Positions 1 through 9,146 of a DNA stretch of 64,000 nt are shown here, in pieces (within the stretch, counting starts at the first letter, position 1; each line of letters starts with the position of its first letter). The position numbers and the translations under genes were made by a program. The notes under the pieces were generated by a model. The model was not told the origin of the DNA and ran no database searches. It worked only from the letters and a program-made list of their open reading frames with translations. Origin of the DNA: Bacteroidales bacterium (GTDB taxonomy: Bacteria; Bacteroidota; Bacteroidia; Bacteroidales; UBA3824); the NCBI GenBank assembly GCA_016286055.1, contig JAEERW010000009.1:126295-190294 (forward strand), read 5' to 3'.

Positions 1-178
1 AACCAATCCAATCTTTTAGGCTAACGAGAACAATGGAATCTATTTGATCACAATATTGAAATTGCTCTAAAGTGTAAATAATAATAGGCTTGCCATGCAC
101 TTCCAAAAATTGTTTTGGCTTTGTAGCTAGGTTCATACGTTGTCCAGAACCTCCTGCAAAAATAACAGCTATATTCAT
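1..178 (-). CDS. IspD/TarI-type cytidylyltransferase, N-terminal part (runs off window)
   Basis: Reading the minus strand from the ATG at 178 gives about 59 residues before the window ends. They begin [15 protein letters not shown] and continue with [14 protein letters not shown], the nucleotide-binding start of the IspD/TarI/Bcs1 cytidylyltransferase family. In that family the glycine-rich loop binds CTP and the KPKQF segment lies next to it. Its place at the downstream end of a polysaccharide operon favours a role in making a CDP-activated precursor (for example CDP-ribitol) over the isoprenoid IspD reaction. That choice is inference, since the substrate region is missing. It follows the glycosyltransferase stop by about 30 bases on the same strand. 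Confidence 0.8.
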   Translation of the reverse strand, partial: MNIAVIFAGGSGQRMNLATKPKQFLEVHGKPIIIYTLEQFQYCDQIDSIVLVSLKDWIG

Positions 179-207
179 TTATAAAAACATTAAATTGTAA
201 TTATAAA

Positions 208-1356
208 TCAATTTTGAGGAATAATTGATTTATAGATAGCAATCATTTTTTCTCTAACCACCTTAATATCAAAATTTTGTATAAAATTACGATTAAATTC
301 TCCCATTTTGGAGAACGATTTATTATCAATCAAATAATTAATACTTTCAACATATTCTCCCACATTTGAAGGATTTACAAGCAATCCACCATTAGGTTGC
401 TCAATGAGATCCACATTTCCTCGTATTCTTCCACAGATACATGGCAGACCACTTGCCATAGCTTCCATTAAGGACACATTCAATCCTTCTCGTTTTGAAG
501 GTAAAATAAATATATCTGCGGCATTTAACAATTGTGGAATATCACTTCTATACCCAAGCAACTTGGCTTGATTCGCTATACCATATTCGTTTATCAAACC
601 TAGCAAATAATCTTTTAACGGACCTATTCCAGCAATATAATAATATAATTTATTATTATTCAATAATTTTAGTGCATTTAACACCACTTTATGGTTTTTA
701 TTATCGTCCAAACCTCCAACTGACAGTAATAAAATATCGTCGTCGTGCAACCCAAAGCCATCACGGATTTGATTACGACCAATATCGTTGACAACAAATT
801 GATTTACATCAATTCCAACACCTGATATATACTCCACTCTTTGAGCATGAAATTTATTGACAGCCCTAGAAAAATCTTCTTTTGTAATGGTTATCAATAT
901 ATCAGTCCACCTACTCAAAAACTTCTCAACAGGATAATATAATAACCAATTTAACAATGGAGCACCATCATAAAAATGAAAGCCATGAGCCGTATATATT
1001 ACCTTAACTTTATGTCTGTGAGCCACAATTCTTGATAAACATCCAGCCAATGGGGTATGGCAATGAATTAATTTAAAAGAATTAGTAATCAACAGATTAT
1101 TCAATTGACGGCTTGATTTTATTACCTTAAATAAAAAACGAGGATTTCTAGGAAAATCTATTTGATGGCAGACTATATTTTTAGCTTCCAACTTTTTAAT
1201 AAACATATCAATACGTTCCGTTGGCCAAATGCTGGTATCTCTAAAATTACATGCAATATGAACTTGACATCCCATACTCTGAAGAATGTCGATATTATCC
1301 ATATTGAACTGTCCTATCATTGAAGGGACAGTGGCCGTAATCAATATTTGATTCAT
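208..1356 (-). CDS. Glycosyltransferase family 4-like (capsule/O-antigen)
   Basis: A 382-residue GT-B fold glycosyltransferase. The C-terminal half has the family-4 donor-site region KREGLNVSLMEAMASGLP, containing the E-x7-E motif, followed by a typical nucleotide-sugar pocket ending in NGGLLV. The N-terminal half contains HCHTPLAG and TAHGFHFYDGAP, typical of cytoplasmic enzymes that add a sugar to a lipid-linked polysaccharide intermediate. The sugar cannot be read from the sequence. It lies between a SUMF1-type lipoprotein and a cytidylyltransferase on the same strand, so it is probably part of one surface-polysaccharide operon. It is noticeably AT-rich, as is usual for capsule genes that move between strains. 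Confidence 0.88.
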   Translation of the reverse strand: MNQILITATVPSMIGQFNMDNIDILQSMGCQVHIACNFRDTSIWPTERIDMFIKKLEAKNIVCHQIDFPRNPRFLFKVIKSSRQLNNLLITNSFKLIHCHTPLAGCLSRIVAHRHKVKVIYTAHGFHFYDGAPLLNWLLYYPVEKFLSRWTDILITITKEDFSRAVNKFHAQRVEYISGVGIDVNQFVVNDIGRNQIRDGFGLHDDDILLLSVGGLDDNKNHKVVLNALKLLNNNKLYYYIAGIGPLKDYLLGLINEYGIANQAKLLGYRSDIPQLLNAADIFILPSKREGLNVSLMEAMASGLPCICGRIRGNVDLIEQPNGGLLVNPSNVGEYVESINYLIDNKSFSKMGEFNRNFIQNFDIKVVREKMIAIYKSIIPQN

Positions 1357-1364
1357 TAGAGAAA

Positions 1365-2114
1365 CTAATTATTCAATATATCTAAAATAAGTCGAAAACC
1401 AACTGAATAATTCTTAACTTTTGTTTGCAGATGATATCGAGAAGAGGTGCGTAGAAATTGTGCCTTGTTACCAACCGAACCTCCTCTAATATTGCAAATA
1501 CTTACATCACTTGACAATTCACAAAATTCCCACACGTTTCCACTCATATCATAAATACCTAATTCATTAGCCTTCTTTGAAGCTACAGCGTGTGTTTTAT
1601 CATTTGAATTTTCATTGTACCACGCTACTTCCCCAATATCATCACTACCCGCATATTTTTTGTCTGTTGTGTTTTTGCCACCTCTGGCAGCATACTCCCA
1701 TTCTTCCTCAAAAGGAAGTCGAAATTGCTGACCAGTAATATCATTTAACTTCGTAATAAACACTTGAACATTCTTCCTGGAAACATTCTCCACTGGATAA
1801 TTTCCTTGATCACTGGGATTTAAACTTGGATTATTACCCATCACAGCAAACCACAACTCTTGTGTTACCTCGGTTTCTCCAATATAGAAATCGTCAACTG
1901 TTACCTTGTGAGCAGGTTTTTCGTTTTCACGGGCATCTTCGCCTTGTCCGGGAGTGGCACCCATCATGTATGATCCGCCTTCTACGGCTATCATACGGAA
2001 TTTCACTCCGTTAACTTCAAAATCTTTGTCGGTAAACGGGGTTGAATCACAAGATGATACTACTGAATATAACAATAGAATCAAACATGCAGAAAGAATG
2101 TTAAGTATTTTCAT
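1365..2114 (-). CDS. SUMF1/FGE-sulfatase-domain lipoprotein
   Basis: About 249 residues. The N-terminus is a lipoprotein signal ending VVSSC. The mature part is a SUMF1 (formylglycine-generating-enzyme-like) domain: GGSYMMGATPG, then KPAHKVTVDDFYIGETEVTQELW, RLPFEEEWEYAARGG, GIYDMSGNVWEFCE, RGGSVGNKAQ and a closing VGFRLIL. Many bacterial members of this fold are not sulfatase activators, and no sulfatase lies nearby. The function is therefore unknown; an outer-membrane-anchored role is inferred. The ATG at 2114 was preferred to the one at 2123 because the signal peptide then starts MKILN. It lies inside the polysaccharide operon, an unusual place for this family. Confidence 0.8.
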   Translation of the reverse strand: MKILNILSACLILLLYSVVSSCDSTPFTDKDFEVNGVKFRMIAVEGGSYMMGATPGQGEDARENEKPAHKVTVDDFYIGETEVTQELWFAVMGNNPSLNPSDQGNYPVENVSRKNVQVFITKLNDITGQQFRLPFEEEWEYAARGGKNTTDKKYAGSDDIGEVAWYNENSNDKTHAVASKKANELGIYDMSGNVWEFCELSSDVSICNIRGGSVGNKAQFLRTSSRYHLQTKVKNYSVGFRLILDILNN

Positions 2115-2126
2115 TTTAATCAAAAT

Positions 2127-2666
2127 CTACATCAGCTTGATATATCTGCCCACACCCTTATAATTTCTAGACAACTGATACCCTTCATCTTCTTTTATTA
2201 TCACCCCAGATTTTTCGAGATTGATTAACGATGTTAAAATATCTTTGTTAGAAATGGAATAGCCAGAGTTTTTTAAGATTGGAGCAATAGTGTTGATAGT
2301 AGAGTGATCACAATTTCGGATAATACCAATCAATGCAGATACGGTTGTAAGGGTGGTGTTGTCAGATATAGAATTTACAAATTCTGCGCTTTGTAATAAA
2401 TAAGGTGTGCTTCGCTTGTACGACTCGTCAACTTTGGGGTCAACAGTGGAAAGCAATTTTTCCAATGCCTGAGGTGTGTTGGTGTTGCATTGTGTTTGAA
2501 AGTTCCTGATTTCCTCAGAAAATTGATTAACAACCTGATAGTAAACACTATAACTATCTGAAATATTAAAACAATTACGACTACTAAAAACCTCCAGCAT
2601 TAGGGCAGCCTTGTGAAGTCGCAGCTTGTCAAACGGATCAAGTTCGGTCTTTAGCCTCATCAGCAT
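2127..2666 (-). CDS. Hypothetical protein with winged-helix-like C-terminus, second gene of capsule operon
   Basis: I do not recognise this family. About 179 mostly helical residues, ending in a segment that reads like a winged helix: a helix with SISNKDILTSLINLEKSG, then a beta turn VIIKEDEGYQLS. It follows the UpxY-like gene, the position taken by upxZ in Bacteroides capsule loci, but I see no clear UpxZ similarity. The ATG at 2666 was chosen. The frame stays open to a GTG at 2741, and the residues in between look coding, so the protein may be about 25 residues longer. A -7 match (TAAATTTG, minus strand, 2868-2875) could give it its own promoter. Confidence 0.55.
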   Translation of the reverse strand: MLMRLKTELDPFDKLRLHKAALMLEVFSSRNCFNISDSYSVYYQVVNQFSEEIRNFQTQCNTNTPQALEKLLSTVDPKVDESYKRSTPYLLQSAEFVNSISDNTTLTTVSALIGIIRNCDHSTINTIAPILKNSGYSISNKDILTSLINLEKSGVIIKEDEGYQLSRNYKGVGRYIKLM

Positions 2667-2867
2667 CAATAGACACAATGCTTTATAACTTTCCACAACA
2701 AAATAATTCTTGGTTAGAAAAAGCACAAAGGAGAGGGACACCCCCTAAAATTAAGAAGTCTGAGACACAACTGCCCCTTGGTTATAATCATTATTTTATT
2801 GATATCCAACAAATTGTTAATGACTATATATATGTCAGACCTTTCGCAAAAACTACAAAAGGCGTGG

Positions 2868-2875
2868 CAAATTTA
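2868..2875 (-). promoter_or_regulatory. Bacteroidetes -7 element (possible internal promoter)
   Basis: TAAATTTG on the minus strand fits TAnnTTTG. It lies in the 240-base gap between the UpxY-like gene and the next gene. I see no other gene in this gap; NusG-like antiterminators commonly act on such leaders. A transcript from here would have a leader of more than 100 bases. Confidence 0.35.
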
Positions 2876-2983
2876 CGAATAATTATTAACAAAAGCTATT
2901 TATTAATACCCAAAAATATCAGATTCAATATTTTTGTTATACGAGGAGGCGCTAAAAACAAGATTGACAAGAGATAGCATAGA

Positions 2984-3529
2984 CTACAGAAACTTCAAAA
3001 AAGCAGGAGGGACAAATGCTATTGCCACAGCCACCACGTTTTCTAGTTTAATAACCACTCGCTTATTATTGTCAATACGAAGTACAACACCCTCAACCCC
3101 AGCAAAAGGGCCATCGCAAACCACTACCCGTCGCCCTATTTTATCAGCCACGCACCCATAGTCGAGATATATCAACGAACCGTCGGTATGTGAGGCAGCG
3201 CGAATAAAATTTTCCATCGAGCGGTCGGGTATGGTTATTATCTCTGGGCGGGCATTTTTTTGAAGGGGTCGTGTCATCATATAGCGCAAAGGTGAAAACT
3301 CCTCCTCAGTCATTTTAAGGTTGGTGAGTATCTCTCGCGACGAATGGACGAACAAAAGATTATTTATGGCTGGAATAGTTTCCAATCGCTTGTGCCCGCC
3401 ATGAACTGTAAATTGCTGTTTCATAGGCACAAAATTCTCAATACCGAGCGAATCGAGATTCTCTTTTACCTTAATCTCGCGATTGTATGTTACCCGCATC
3501 GGAAACCAAAAGATATCTTTCCTGTCCAC
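2984..3529 (-). CDS. UpxY-like NusG-family transcription antiterminator
   Basis: A specialised NusG paralogue. The N-terminal NGN domain reads FWFPMRVTYNREIKVKENL, then GIENFVPM and LLFVHS. The C-terminal KOW domain reads GRRVVVCDGPFAGVEGVVLRI and ends AIAFVPPAFLKFL. In Bacteroides the UpxY proteins keep RNA polymerase elongating through their own capsule operon, and the gene is normally first in it, as here. The frame is open to a TTG at 3556, but that codon lies inside the -7 box at 3554-3561, so it cannot be the start. The GTG at 3529 fits best; the ATG at 3499 would cut into the NGN domain. Confidence 0.85.
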   Translation of the reverse strand: MDRKDIFWFPMRVTYNREIKVKENLDSLGIENFVPMKQQFTVHGGHKRLETIPAINNLLFVHSSREILTNLKMTEEEFSPLRYMMTRPLQKNARPEIITIPDRSMENFIRAASHTDGSLIYLDYGCVADKIGRRVVVCDGPFAGVEGVVLRIDNNKRVVIKLENVVAVAIAFVPPAFLKFL

Positions 3530-3553
3530 AATAATTGTTTTTGATTTACGGAG

Positions 3554-3561
3554 CAAAGATA
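3554..3561 (-). promoter_or_regulatory. -7 promoter element of the polysaccharide operon
   Basis: TATCTTTG on the minus strand is a perfect TAnnTTTG match just ahead of the UpxY-like gene. It makes a divergent pair with the plus-strand element at 3612-3619. I saw no invertible-repeat pair around it of the kind that phase-varies capsule promoters in Bacteroides. Confidence 0.65.
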
Positions 3562-3611
3562 ATGGTAAAAATTGTTTGTCCCGCCATTTTTGCCGAAATA
3601 ATAAATTTTTC

Positions 3612-3619
3612 TACTTTTG
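3612..3619 (+). promoter_or_regulatory. -7 promoter element of the polymerase-like gene
   Basis: TACTTTTG fits TAnnTTTG and lies 16 bases ahead of the ATG at 3635. It overlaps the upstream TTG that would otherwise be the longest start, so it decides the start of the next gene. Confidence 0.65.
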
Positions 3620-3634
3620 CGAAAAAAATTGTTT

Positions 3635-5425
3635 ATGCTCACTATATTGATTTTGCTGATTTATGCGGCATTAGTTTTTTTTACAATAAAGGCCAAACAG
3701 ACTTTTACACCAGCAGGAGTGATGGTGTTTTTATGGACTGCTCTCAATGCAATGCTTCTTTTGTTTTTCAGAGACTGGGTGGAACTAACATACGTTGGCT
3801 TATTCTACATTGCTGCTGGAGTAACTGCTTTTTTTGTAGGATCGATTATAGCAATCAAAACAGCTAAAAATACAGCAAACAGCCCTAATTATAGTTTCAA
3901 CAACAAAATAGCTGTAATCATACTTTGCGCTACCATTGCCTTAGGTTTTGTAAATCCTATTTACAGCATCTATGCCAATGGGTTCTCGTTGTCAAATTTA
4001 TTCGACATTGAAGACCTTTCTAATATGACCAAGGAATTTTCTACTATCAGATACTACAAAGAAGACGAAACATATTCAAAGATTGCACAACTTTTTCTAA
4101 TCTTCACATATACAGCACCCATTATTGCAGGATTTGTCTGGTTGTTTTTCAAACGAGGATGGCAAAAAGCATTGTGCATTGTGGCTCTGTTGCCATGTAT
4201 TTTTATCACTTTTTCACAAAGCACAAAAATGTCTACTATTGTGTCTTTGATGTTCTTTTTTGCAGGTATCGTAGTAGCCTCTATCTCATACGGCATTAAA
4301 ATAAAGATAACTCCCAAATATATTATCATAGTTTCTTGCTTATCAGCATTGGTTTTAGCAGGATTATTTTATTCGATGCTTACCCGATGGGATGAAAATA
4401 TTACAGATGACAAGGTAGAGCACAACAAGACTACGTTCTTTAATTACACCTTTGGATCTCCAATATGCTTTGATCATTGGCTCTACAACGATAATCAAGG
4501 GTTGGATTACTCTACCTATCTTTTGCAAAACTGTATATTAATTCGATGGGGATACTTCAAAAAAGTAGAAAACGGTATACGTGTTGATTTCAATCCTGCG
4601 ATTTCCAAGAAGTTTATTAACATAAGTGGCAGATACGTTGACGATTTCAAATACGACTCACTCAAAAGTTACACAATACAATTCGACCTTGAGTGTAATG
4701 TAAAACCAGAGTCTGTTAAATTATCACTTTATAGTTTCAACTCAAATCCTCAAGGTCATTACCTTATTGCTATGGACAAAGAGGAACAAATAGCACCCGA
4801 CAAATGGCATTACAGCCACACATTCTCGCTAGACCATCCTCGTTCGGTAGTCCGCACCCCCAATATCATTTTGTCGCTCAAAGACGCTAGTTTTTTTGAA
4901 ATCACAAAATTCCGTTTAGACACAGGCACAGTGGCGCATCCTTGGGTCAACGGAAGCGGTAATATGTTTTACCGAGACAACAGTTTGAAATACGGCGTGA
5001 TGACATTTTTTGGCATATTCAATGGTATAGGACTTGCCAAACGGCAAACTGGCATTTACCGCGACCTTGTCTATTTCGGTCGTTTAGACAAAACCATGCG
5101 CTCAAACGTTTATACTATATTCCGCATGCTTATTGATGATTTTGGGAAAATTGGTGCTCTCGTGTTCCTAGTGCTTCTTGGTTTTGCGTCGTCAAAAGCA
5201 ATTATCTTTATTCAAAAGCGAAAAATGGTATTTTTAAGTCAAACATTCCTTGTGGCAGTGTATAGTTATGTAATGTGGGGATTTGTGGCGTCGATTTGGG
5301 CTTACACCTCTATATTATGTGCTTACGGATTGGCGTTTATCATTTTCAGCATTCTCCAAAAACCTCTTCACGGCGACACATGGGTTACGAAGATAACTAA
5401 AAAACTGAAACCCAAACAAAAATAA
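3635..5425 (+). CDS. Polytopic membrane protein, O-antigen/oligosaccharide polymerase-like
   Basis: About 596 residues with many transmembrane segments. There is an N-terminal cluster of roughly seven helices, then a large polar domain at about residues 245-440, then about three more helices. This is the layout of Wzy/O-antigen-ligase-type polymerases, which have a large periplasmic loop. The loop itself resembles a carbohydrate-binding beta sandwich (KSYTIQFDLECNV, then FFEITKFRLDTGT), which is uncommon inside a polymerase. Only topology and position, divergent from a polysaccharide operon, support the call; no catalytic motif is recognisable. The ATG at 3635 was chosen because the earlier TTG lies in the promoter. 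A terminator follows directly. Confidence 0.55.
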   Translation: MLTILILLIYAALVFFTIKAKQTFTPAGVMVFLWTALNAMLLLFFRDWVELTYVGLFYIAAGVTAFFVGSIIAIKTAKNTANSPNYSFNNKIAVIILCATIALGFVNPIYSIYANGFSLSNLFDIEDLSNMTKEFSTIRYYKEDETYSKIAQLFLIFTYTAPIIAGFVWLFFKRGWQKALCIVALLPCIFITFSQSTKMSTIVSLMFFFAGIVVASISYGIKIKITPKYIIIVSCLSALVLAGLFYSMLTRWDENITDDKVEHNKTTFFNYTFGSPICFDHWLYNDNQGLDYSTYLLQNCILIRWGYFKKVENGIRVDFNPAISKKFINISGRYVDDFKYDSLKSYTIQFDLECNVKPESVKLSLYSFNSNPQGHYLIAMDKEEQIAPDKWHYSHTFSLDHPRSVVRTPNIILSLKDASFFEITKFRLDTGTVAHPWVNGSGNMFYRDNSLKYGVMTFFGIFNGIGLAKRQTGIYRDLVYFGRLDKTMRSNVYTIFRMLIDDFGKIGALVFLVLLGFASSKAIIFIQKRKMVFLSQTFLVAVYSYVMWGFVASIWAYTSILCAYGLAFIIFSILQKPLHGDTWVTKITKKLKPKQK

Positions 5426-5430
5426 GATAT

Positions 5431-5467
5431 AAAAAAAGAGGCCGCCAGAAGGACAGCCTCTTTTTTT
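5431..5467. terminator. Bidirectional rho-independent terminator
   Basis: Perfect 12-base arms, AAAAAAAGAGGC (5431-5442) and GCCTCTTTTTTT (5456-5467), with a 13-base loop. It has a T-run on both strands and lies between two convergent genes, so it can end both transcripts. Confidence 0.9.
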
Positions 5468-5478
5468 ATAATAACCTC

Positions 5479-7149
5479 TTAGAATATCTCGTACCCGTAC
5501 TTTTTGCAAAGTTCGGTACTCATCTCTTTGAGTTTGTACTTCATAATTTTGCCGGCGGCGTTGAGGGGGAACTCGTCTACAAAGAATACGTACTTGGGTA
5601 TCTTGTAGCGCGAAATCTTACCCTGACAGAAATTGCGAACGTCTTCGGGCTGAATTGAGCCTTTCTCGTGAAGGATGATAAACGCTCCCACCTGCTCGCC
5701 GTATTTGGGAGATGGTACGCCTGCCACTTGAACGTCTTTGATTTGAGGCATCTGGTAGAGAAATTCCTCAATCTCACGAGGATAGATGTTTTCGCCGCCA
5801 CGGATAATCATATCCTTGATACGTCCGGTGATGCGGTAGTTGCCGTCGGGGTCTTTTACGCCAAGGTCGCCAGAGTGGAGAAAACCGTTCTTGTCGATGA
5901 TCTCGGCAGTGGCTTTGGGGTTCTTGTAGTAACCTTTCATAATGTTGTAGCCACGGCAGCACATCTCGCCTTGAACACCCACGGGGACTTCTTCGTTGGT
6001 GGCAGGGTCGAGCACTTTTACCTCTACCATCGGGAAATCTTTGCCCACGGTGGTGGCTTTCACCTCAATGCTGTCGTCGGCATACGATTGTGTCATACCT
6101 GGCGAAGTCTCTGTTAATCCGTACACTATGGTAATGTCTTTCATATACATTTTCTCCATCACCTCGCGCATGGTTTCTATCGGGCAGAGCGAACCTGCCA
6201 TAATACCGGTGCGGAGGGTCTTGAGGTCAAACATCGAGAACATCGGGTGGGTCAACATACTAATAAACATTGTTGGAACGCCGTAAAGCGCGGTTGCTTT
6301 CTCTTTCTGAACTGAGGCAAGTACCAACAGCGGGTCGAAATTCTCGATCATAATGAGAGTTGCGCCGTGAGTGATAATAGCCATTACGCCGAGCACAATA
6401 CCAAAACAGTGAAACAGCGGCGAGGGTAACACCAATCGTTCATTGTTGGTAAAGAGCTGACGCTCACCGATGCTGTATCCGTTGTTGGTGATGTTCACAT
6501 GGGTAAGCATCACACCTTTGGGAAATCCTGTGGTGCCGCTGGTGTACTGCATATTTACCACGTCGTATGGTGAAACCTTTTTCTTGGCAGTTTCGAGAAC
6601 GTCGTCGTCGATTTGCTGACCGAGCAGAAGAAGCTCCTGCGTATTATACATTCCGCGGTGTTTTTCGGGACCTATATATATAATGTGTTTCAGGTACGGA
6701 AATTTTTCGGTATGAAGGTATCCACGAGCCTGATCGCGCAGTTCGGGAGCAAGTCCGTAAACGATGTCGATATAGTTGCTGTCGCGCCAAGTGTCGATAA
6801 GGCAAAGGGCGTTGAGGTCGGCATCTTTCATCAGGTATTCGAGTTCGTGGCTCTTGTAGCCTGTGTTTACGGTAACGGTTACCACACCTATTTTGGCGGC
6901 TGCAAACTGGAATGTAAGCCAATCGGGAACGTTAGAAGCCCAAATGCCGAGATGGTCGCCATGTTTGAGACCGAGATAGAGAAGACCTTTGGCAAGGTCG
7001 TTGACACGCTCGTTGAACTGTTTGTAAGTAAATCTTAGGTCACGATCGGCGTAAACCATAAACTCCTGGTCGGGCGTTTCCTTTGCCCATTTTTCAATCC
7101 AGTCGCCTAATGTGAGTTCAAATAATGTTGTTTTTTCTGGTCTTCTCAT
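5479..7149 (-). CDS. AMP-forming acyl-CoA synthetase
   Basis: A 556-residue member of the ANL superfamily, which joins a carboxylic acid to CoA through an acyl-adenylate. Signatures in order: [16 protein letters not shown] (P-loop, about residue 203), [10 protein letters not shown] (A5), [17 protein letters not shown] (A7/A8), then [19 protein letters not shown], and the C-terminal catalytic lysine in [11 protein letters not shown]. The length fits medium- or long-chain fatty acyl-CoA ligases, though the chain length cannot be read. It starts 2 bases after the stop of an XRE-cupin regulator gene, so the two form an operon and the regulator probably senses its substrate or product. Confidence 0.92.
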   Translation of the reverse strand: MRRPEKTTLFELTLGDWIEKWAKETPDQEFMVYADRDLRFTYKQFNERVNDLAKGLLYLGLKHGDHLGIWASNVPDWLTFQFAAAKIGVVTVTVNTGYKSHELEYLMKDADLNALCLIDTWRDSNYIDIVYGLAPELRDQARGYLHTEKFPYLKHIIYIGPEKHRGMYNTQELLLLGQQIDDDVLETAKKKVSPYDVVNMQYTSGTTGFPKGVMLTHVNITNNGYSIGERQLFTNNERLVLPSPLFHCFGIVLGVMAIITHGATLIMIENFDPLLVLASVQKEKATALYGVPTMFISMLTHPMFSMFDLKTLRTGIMAGSLCPIETMREVMEKMYMKDITIVYGLTETSPGMTQSYADDSIEVKATTVGKDFPMVEVKVLDPATNEEVPVGVQGEMCCRGYNIMKGYYKNPKATAEIIDKNGFLHSGDLGVKDPDGNYRITGRIKDMIIRGGENIYPREIEEFLYQMPQIKDVQVAGVPSPKYGEQVGAFIILHEKGSIQPEDVRNFCQGKISRYKIPKYVFFVDEFPLNAAGKIMKYKLKEMSTELCKKYGYEIF

Positions 7150-7151
7150 GG

Positions 7152-7721
7152 CTAAATAGGTGTGTAAACAACGGCTAAAATCTTAGCCTGCTGATTGTTG
7201 TATCCGTGAACACTGTGTGCTACGATGCAGTCGTAGTAAATGCTGTCGCCGGGGTTGAGCACGTAGGTGTTTTTGCCATAGTTGACCTCAACCACGCCCT
7301 CCATGCAGTAGATAAACTCTTCGCCTTCGTGCTGCGAAAGTTTAAAATCGGGCGAGGGAGCAGATTCTATATCAATAATATACGGCTCCATATGACGACC
7401 CATTTTGTTAGAAGCAAGAGAGTAGAAGTTGAGATACTCGTGCGATCCGCTGTTCTGGCTTGAAAAACTTGCGCCCTTGTCGGCTTGGTCGGCAAGTCGG
7501 TGAACCACAGGGCCTAGTTCTTTGCTGTCGTCAACAAAAGTACCGATTCTCACGCCCAAAGCACGGGCTATTTTGATCATCGGGCTTAGCGACGGTATCG
7601 AACTACCGTCTTCTATTTGCTGTATCTGATTGACTTCGAGTCCGCTACGTGCGGAAACCTCTTCAAGGCTGATTTTCTTAAGTTCGCGCAGCCCCTTGAT
7701 TTTTTCTCCTACTGTCTTCAT
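7152..7721 (-). CDS. XRE-family HTH regulator with cupin domain
   Basis: 189 residues. Residues 1-65 are a helix-turn-helix ([22 protein letters not shown], then [16 protein letters not shown]). Residues about 110-189 are a cupin_2 barrel ([18 protein letters not shown] and [17 protein letters not shown], with candidate metal-binding His and Glu). The family usually represses or activates an adjacent metabolic gene in response to a small ligand held in the cupin. Here the target is very likely the acyl-CoA ligase immediately downstream. A -7 match TAATTTTG (minus strand, 7771-7778) lies about 50 bases upstream. Confidence 0.9.
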   Translation of the reverse strand: MKTVGEKIKGLRELKKISLEEVSARSGLEVNQIQQIEDGSSIPSLSPMIKIARALGVRIGTFVDDSKELGPVVHRLADQADKGASFSSQNSGSHEYLNFYSLASNKMGRHMEPYIIDIESAPSPDFKLSQHEGEEFIYCMEGVVEVNYGKNTYVLNPGDSIYYDCIVAHSVHGYNNQQAKILAVVYTPI

Positions 7722-7770
7722 TGTAGAAATGTTTATGTTATTAAAAAATGCTTTCCTTAAAAAAAGTGCC

Positions 7771-7778
7771 CAAAATTA
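7771..7778 (-). promoter_or_regulatory. -7 element for the XRE-cupin/acyl-CoA ligase operon
   Basis: TAATTTTG on the minus strand fits TAnnTTTG, about 50 bases ahead of the regulator start. Confidence 0.5.
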
Positions 7779-7874
7779 CAAAATTGAAGTGAAAATTTAC
7801 ACATATAGCCGAGTTTTTTTTATAAATGCCATTAATCGTTTTTGTCAAAAATTTGCATATTAACAAATAATTGG

Positions 7875-7882
7875 TATATTTG
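7875..7882 (+). promoter_or_regulatory. -7 element for the following membrane-anchored protein
   Basis: TATATTTG is a perfect TAnnTTTG match. An ATTTG at about 7850-7855 gives a plausible -33 element. It supports the ATG at 7902 as the start. Confidence 0.6.
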
Positions 7883-7901
7883 TAAAAAAAGAAAAACTGC
7901 G

Positions 7902-9104
7902 ATGAACACCGCTCTGATACCGTTAGTGTGCGCCATCATAACGCAAAACGAGGAAAGCTTCATCTCCTCGCACTCCACCGCCGTGCTCTATGCCGTGGTG
8001 GCGGTGGTGATACTCGCCGCCGTGCTAATCAAGTGGCGTACTGTCAGCGACGAGGAGGCGGGGCACGTGATTGTGTCGTCGCCCACGCAGCAAAACTCCG
8101 CGCTCAAACGCATATCTATAATCACTGGAATCAGCGTTATCAAAGCCGAAGACCACAATTTTTCGCTCGTAGGGTTTGAGGATTTTGCATCGCTACTGTT
8201 TGTGCAATACCACGAATCACTTGGTATGAAGGCAGTCAAATCTATTCAACCTTTTTTTAACTACGAACTTAGCAACAACAGCAACTTTGTTTGCAGTCAA
8301 GTGGTTATCGAGTCGGTTTCGCTCTACGACATTCGTACCGAAAAAGACACTATATATATAGTGTTGGAATTTTCGGCAAACTATATATCAAAAGTGCGTC
8401 CGGCGGTAGAAATCACCTCGCACCGCGAGCATTGCATAGAGCGATGGCTCTTTTGCCGAAACCGAAAATACACCTCGCCGCAGCAGCCTGAAGACTTAGG
8501 GTCGTTTAGCGGTTTCTGCAACGACTGGAAGGTGTCTTCGGTAAACTTGGTGTCGGCGGTTAGAATTGATGCCAAGCCAAAACCGTTTTTCGACACGCTC
8601 CCTCACGTACCCGCCTCAGCACCAGCACCCGCCAAAGTTAATGATTTAGAGACTATGTTTTGCAACTACCACAGAGGAGAATACAACAATTTTGCGCACT
8701 TTTGTAAAAATACAGCCTCCCCGTGTTTCCTGTCACTTTGGAGAAATTTTGAAAACGAAGGATGGAAACAGCCTTTCAAATGCACTCTGTCGGCCAACAC
8801 GGTTAATATGCTGCAAAATCACCACAACCGTATCTCCCAAAACGGCCTTATACCCAAAATCAAAGACATGGAAATCCGCGAAATTGGAGTTATTGACTAT
8901 ATAGCCGACAACTTTTTCGAATCCATAACGGTGCAAATAGAACTCTCATGTTTCGACTACATAGAAAACAGCCAAGGCAAAACCGTAGTAGGCAGCACCA
9001 CTGAGAGTAAAGATTCAACAGTGTTGGTAACATTCTGTGCACCTCACCGCAAAGTTTTCGACCGCAAAAGCGAATTTATTGTATATTGGATTCAAAAAAA
9101 ATAA
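7902..9104 (+). CDS. Hypothetical membrane-anchored protein
   Basis: I do not recognise this 400-residue protein. It has one hydrophobic segment near residues 17-36 (AVLYAVVAVVILAAVLIKW), then a long soluble part. The middle contains two similar regions built around IIDYIADNF- and YDIRTEKDTIYIVLEF-like strands and a repeated pattern ending in a C-R-x-K/R-like edge (WLFCRNRKYTSP near the middle, FCAPHRKVFDRKSEF at the end). This suggests two copies of one alpha/beta domain, possibly of the Tim44/MamL-like ligand-binding type; that fold guess is weak. The ATG at 7902 was chosen because the -7 box at 7875 precedes it. It is a single-gene unit convergent with lpxB. Confidence 0.6.
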   Translation: MNTALIPLVCAIITQNEESFISSHSTAVLYAVVAVVILAAVLIKWRTVSDEEAGHVIVSSPTQQNSALKRISIITGISVIKAEDHNFSLVGFEDFASLLFVQYHESLGMKAVKSIQPFFNYELSNNSNFVCSQVVIESVSLYDIRTEKDTIYIVLEFSANYISKVRPAVEITSHREHCIERWLFCRNRKYTSPQQPEDLGSFSGFCNDWKVSSVNLVSAVRIDAKPKPFFDTLPHVPASAPAPAKVNDLETMFCNYHRGEYNNFAHFCKNTASPCFLSLWRNFENEGWKQPFKCTLSANTVNMLQNHHNRISQNGLIPKIKDMEIREIGVIDYIADNFFESITVQIELSCFDYIENSQGKTVVGSTTESKDSTVLVTFCAPHRKVFDRKSEFIVYWIQKK

Positions 9105-9146
9105 TTGGCAATTTTAAATTCTGAATTGTGAATTTTGAATTGTGAA

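Noticed and set aside
2934..3161. Open frame opposite the UpxY-like gene
   Set aside because: It is low-complexity Thr/Ser-rich and overlaps a well-supported gene on the other strand.
5577..6300. Long open frames opposite the acyl-CoA ligase
   Set aside because: They mirror a strong conserved gene and have no family features, so they are shadows of its codon use.
9105..9146. Short repeated GAATTGTGAATT units between two convergent genes
   Set aside because: Only two or three imperfect AT-rich units; no hairpin or T-run good enough to call a terminator or an element.
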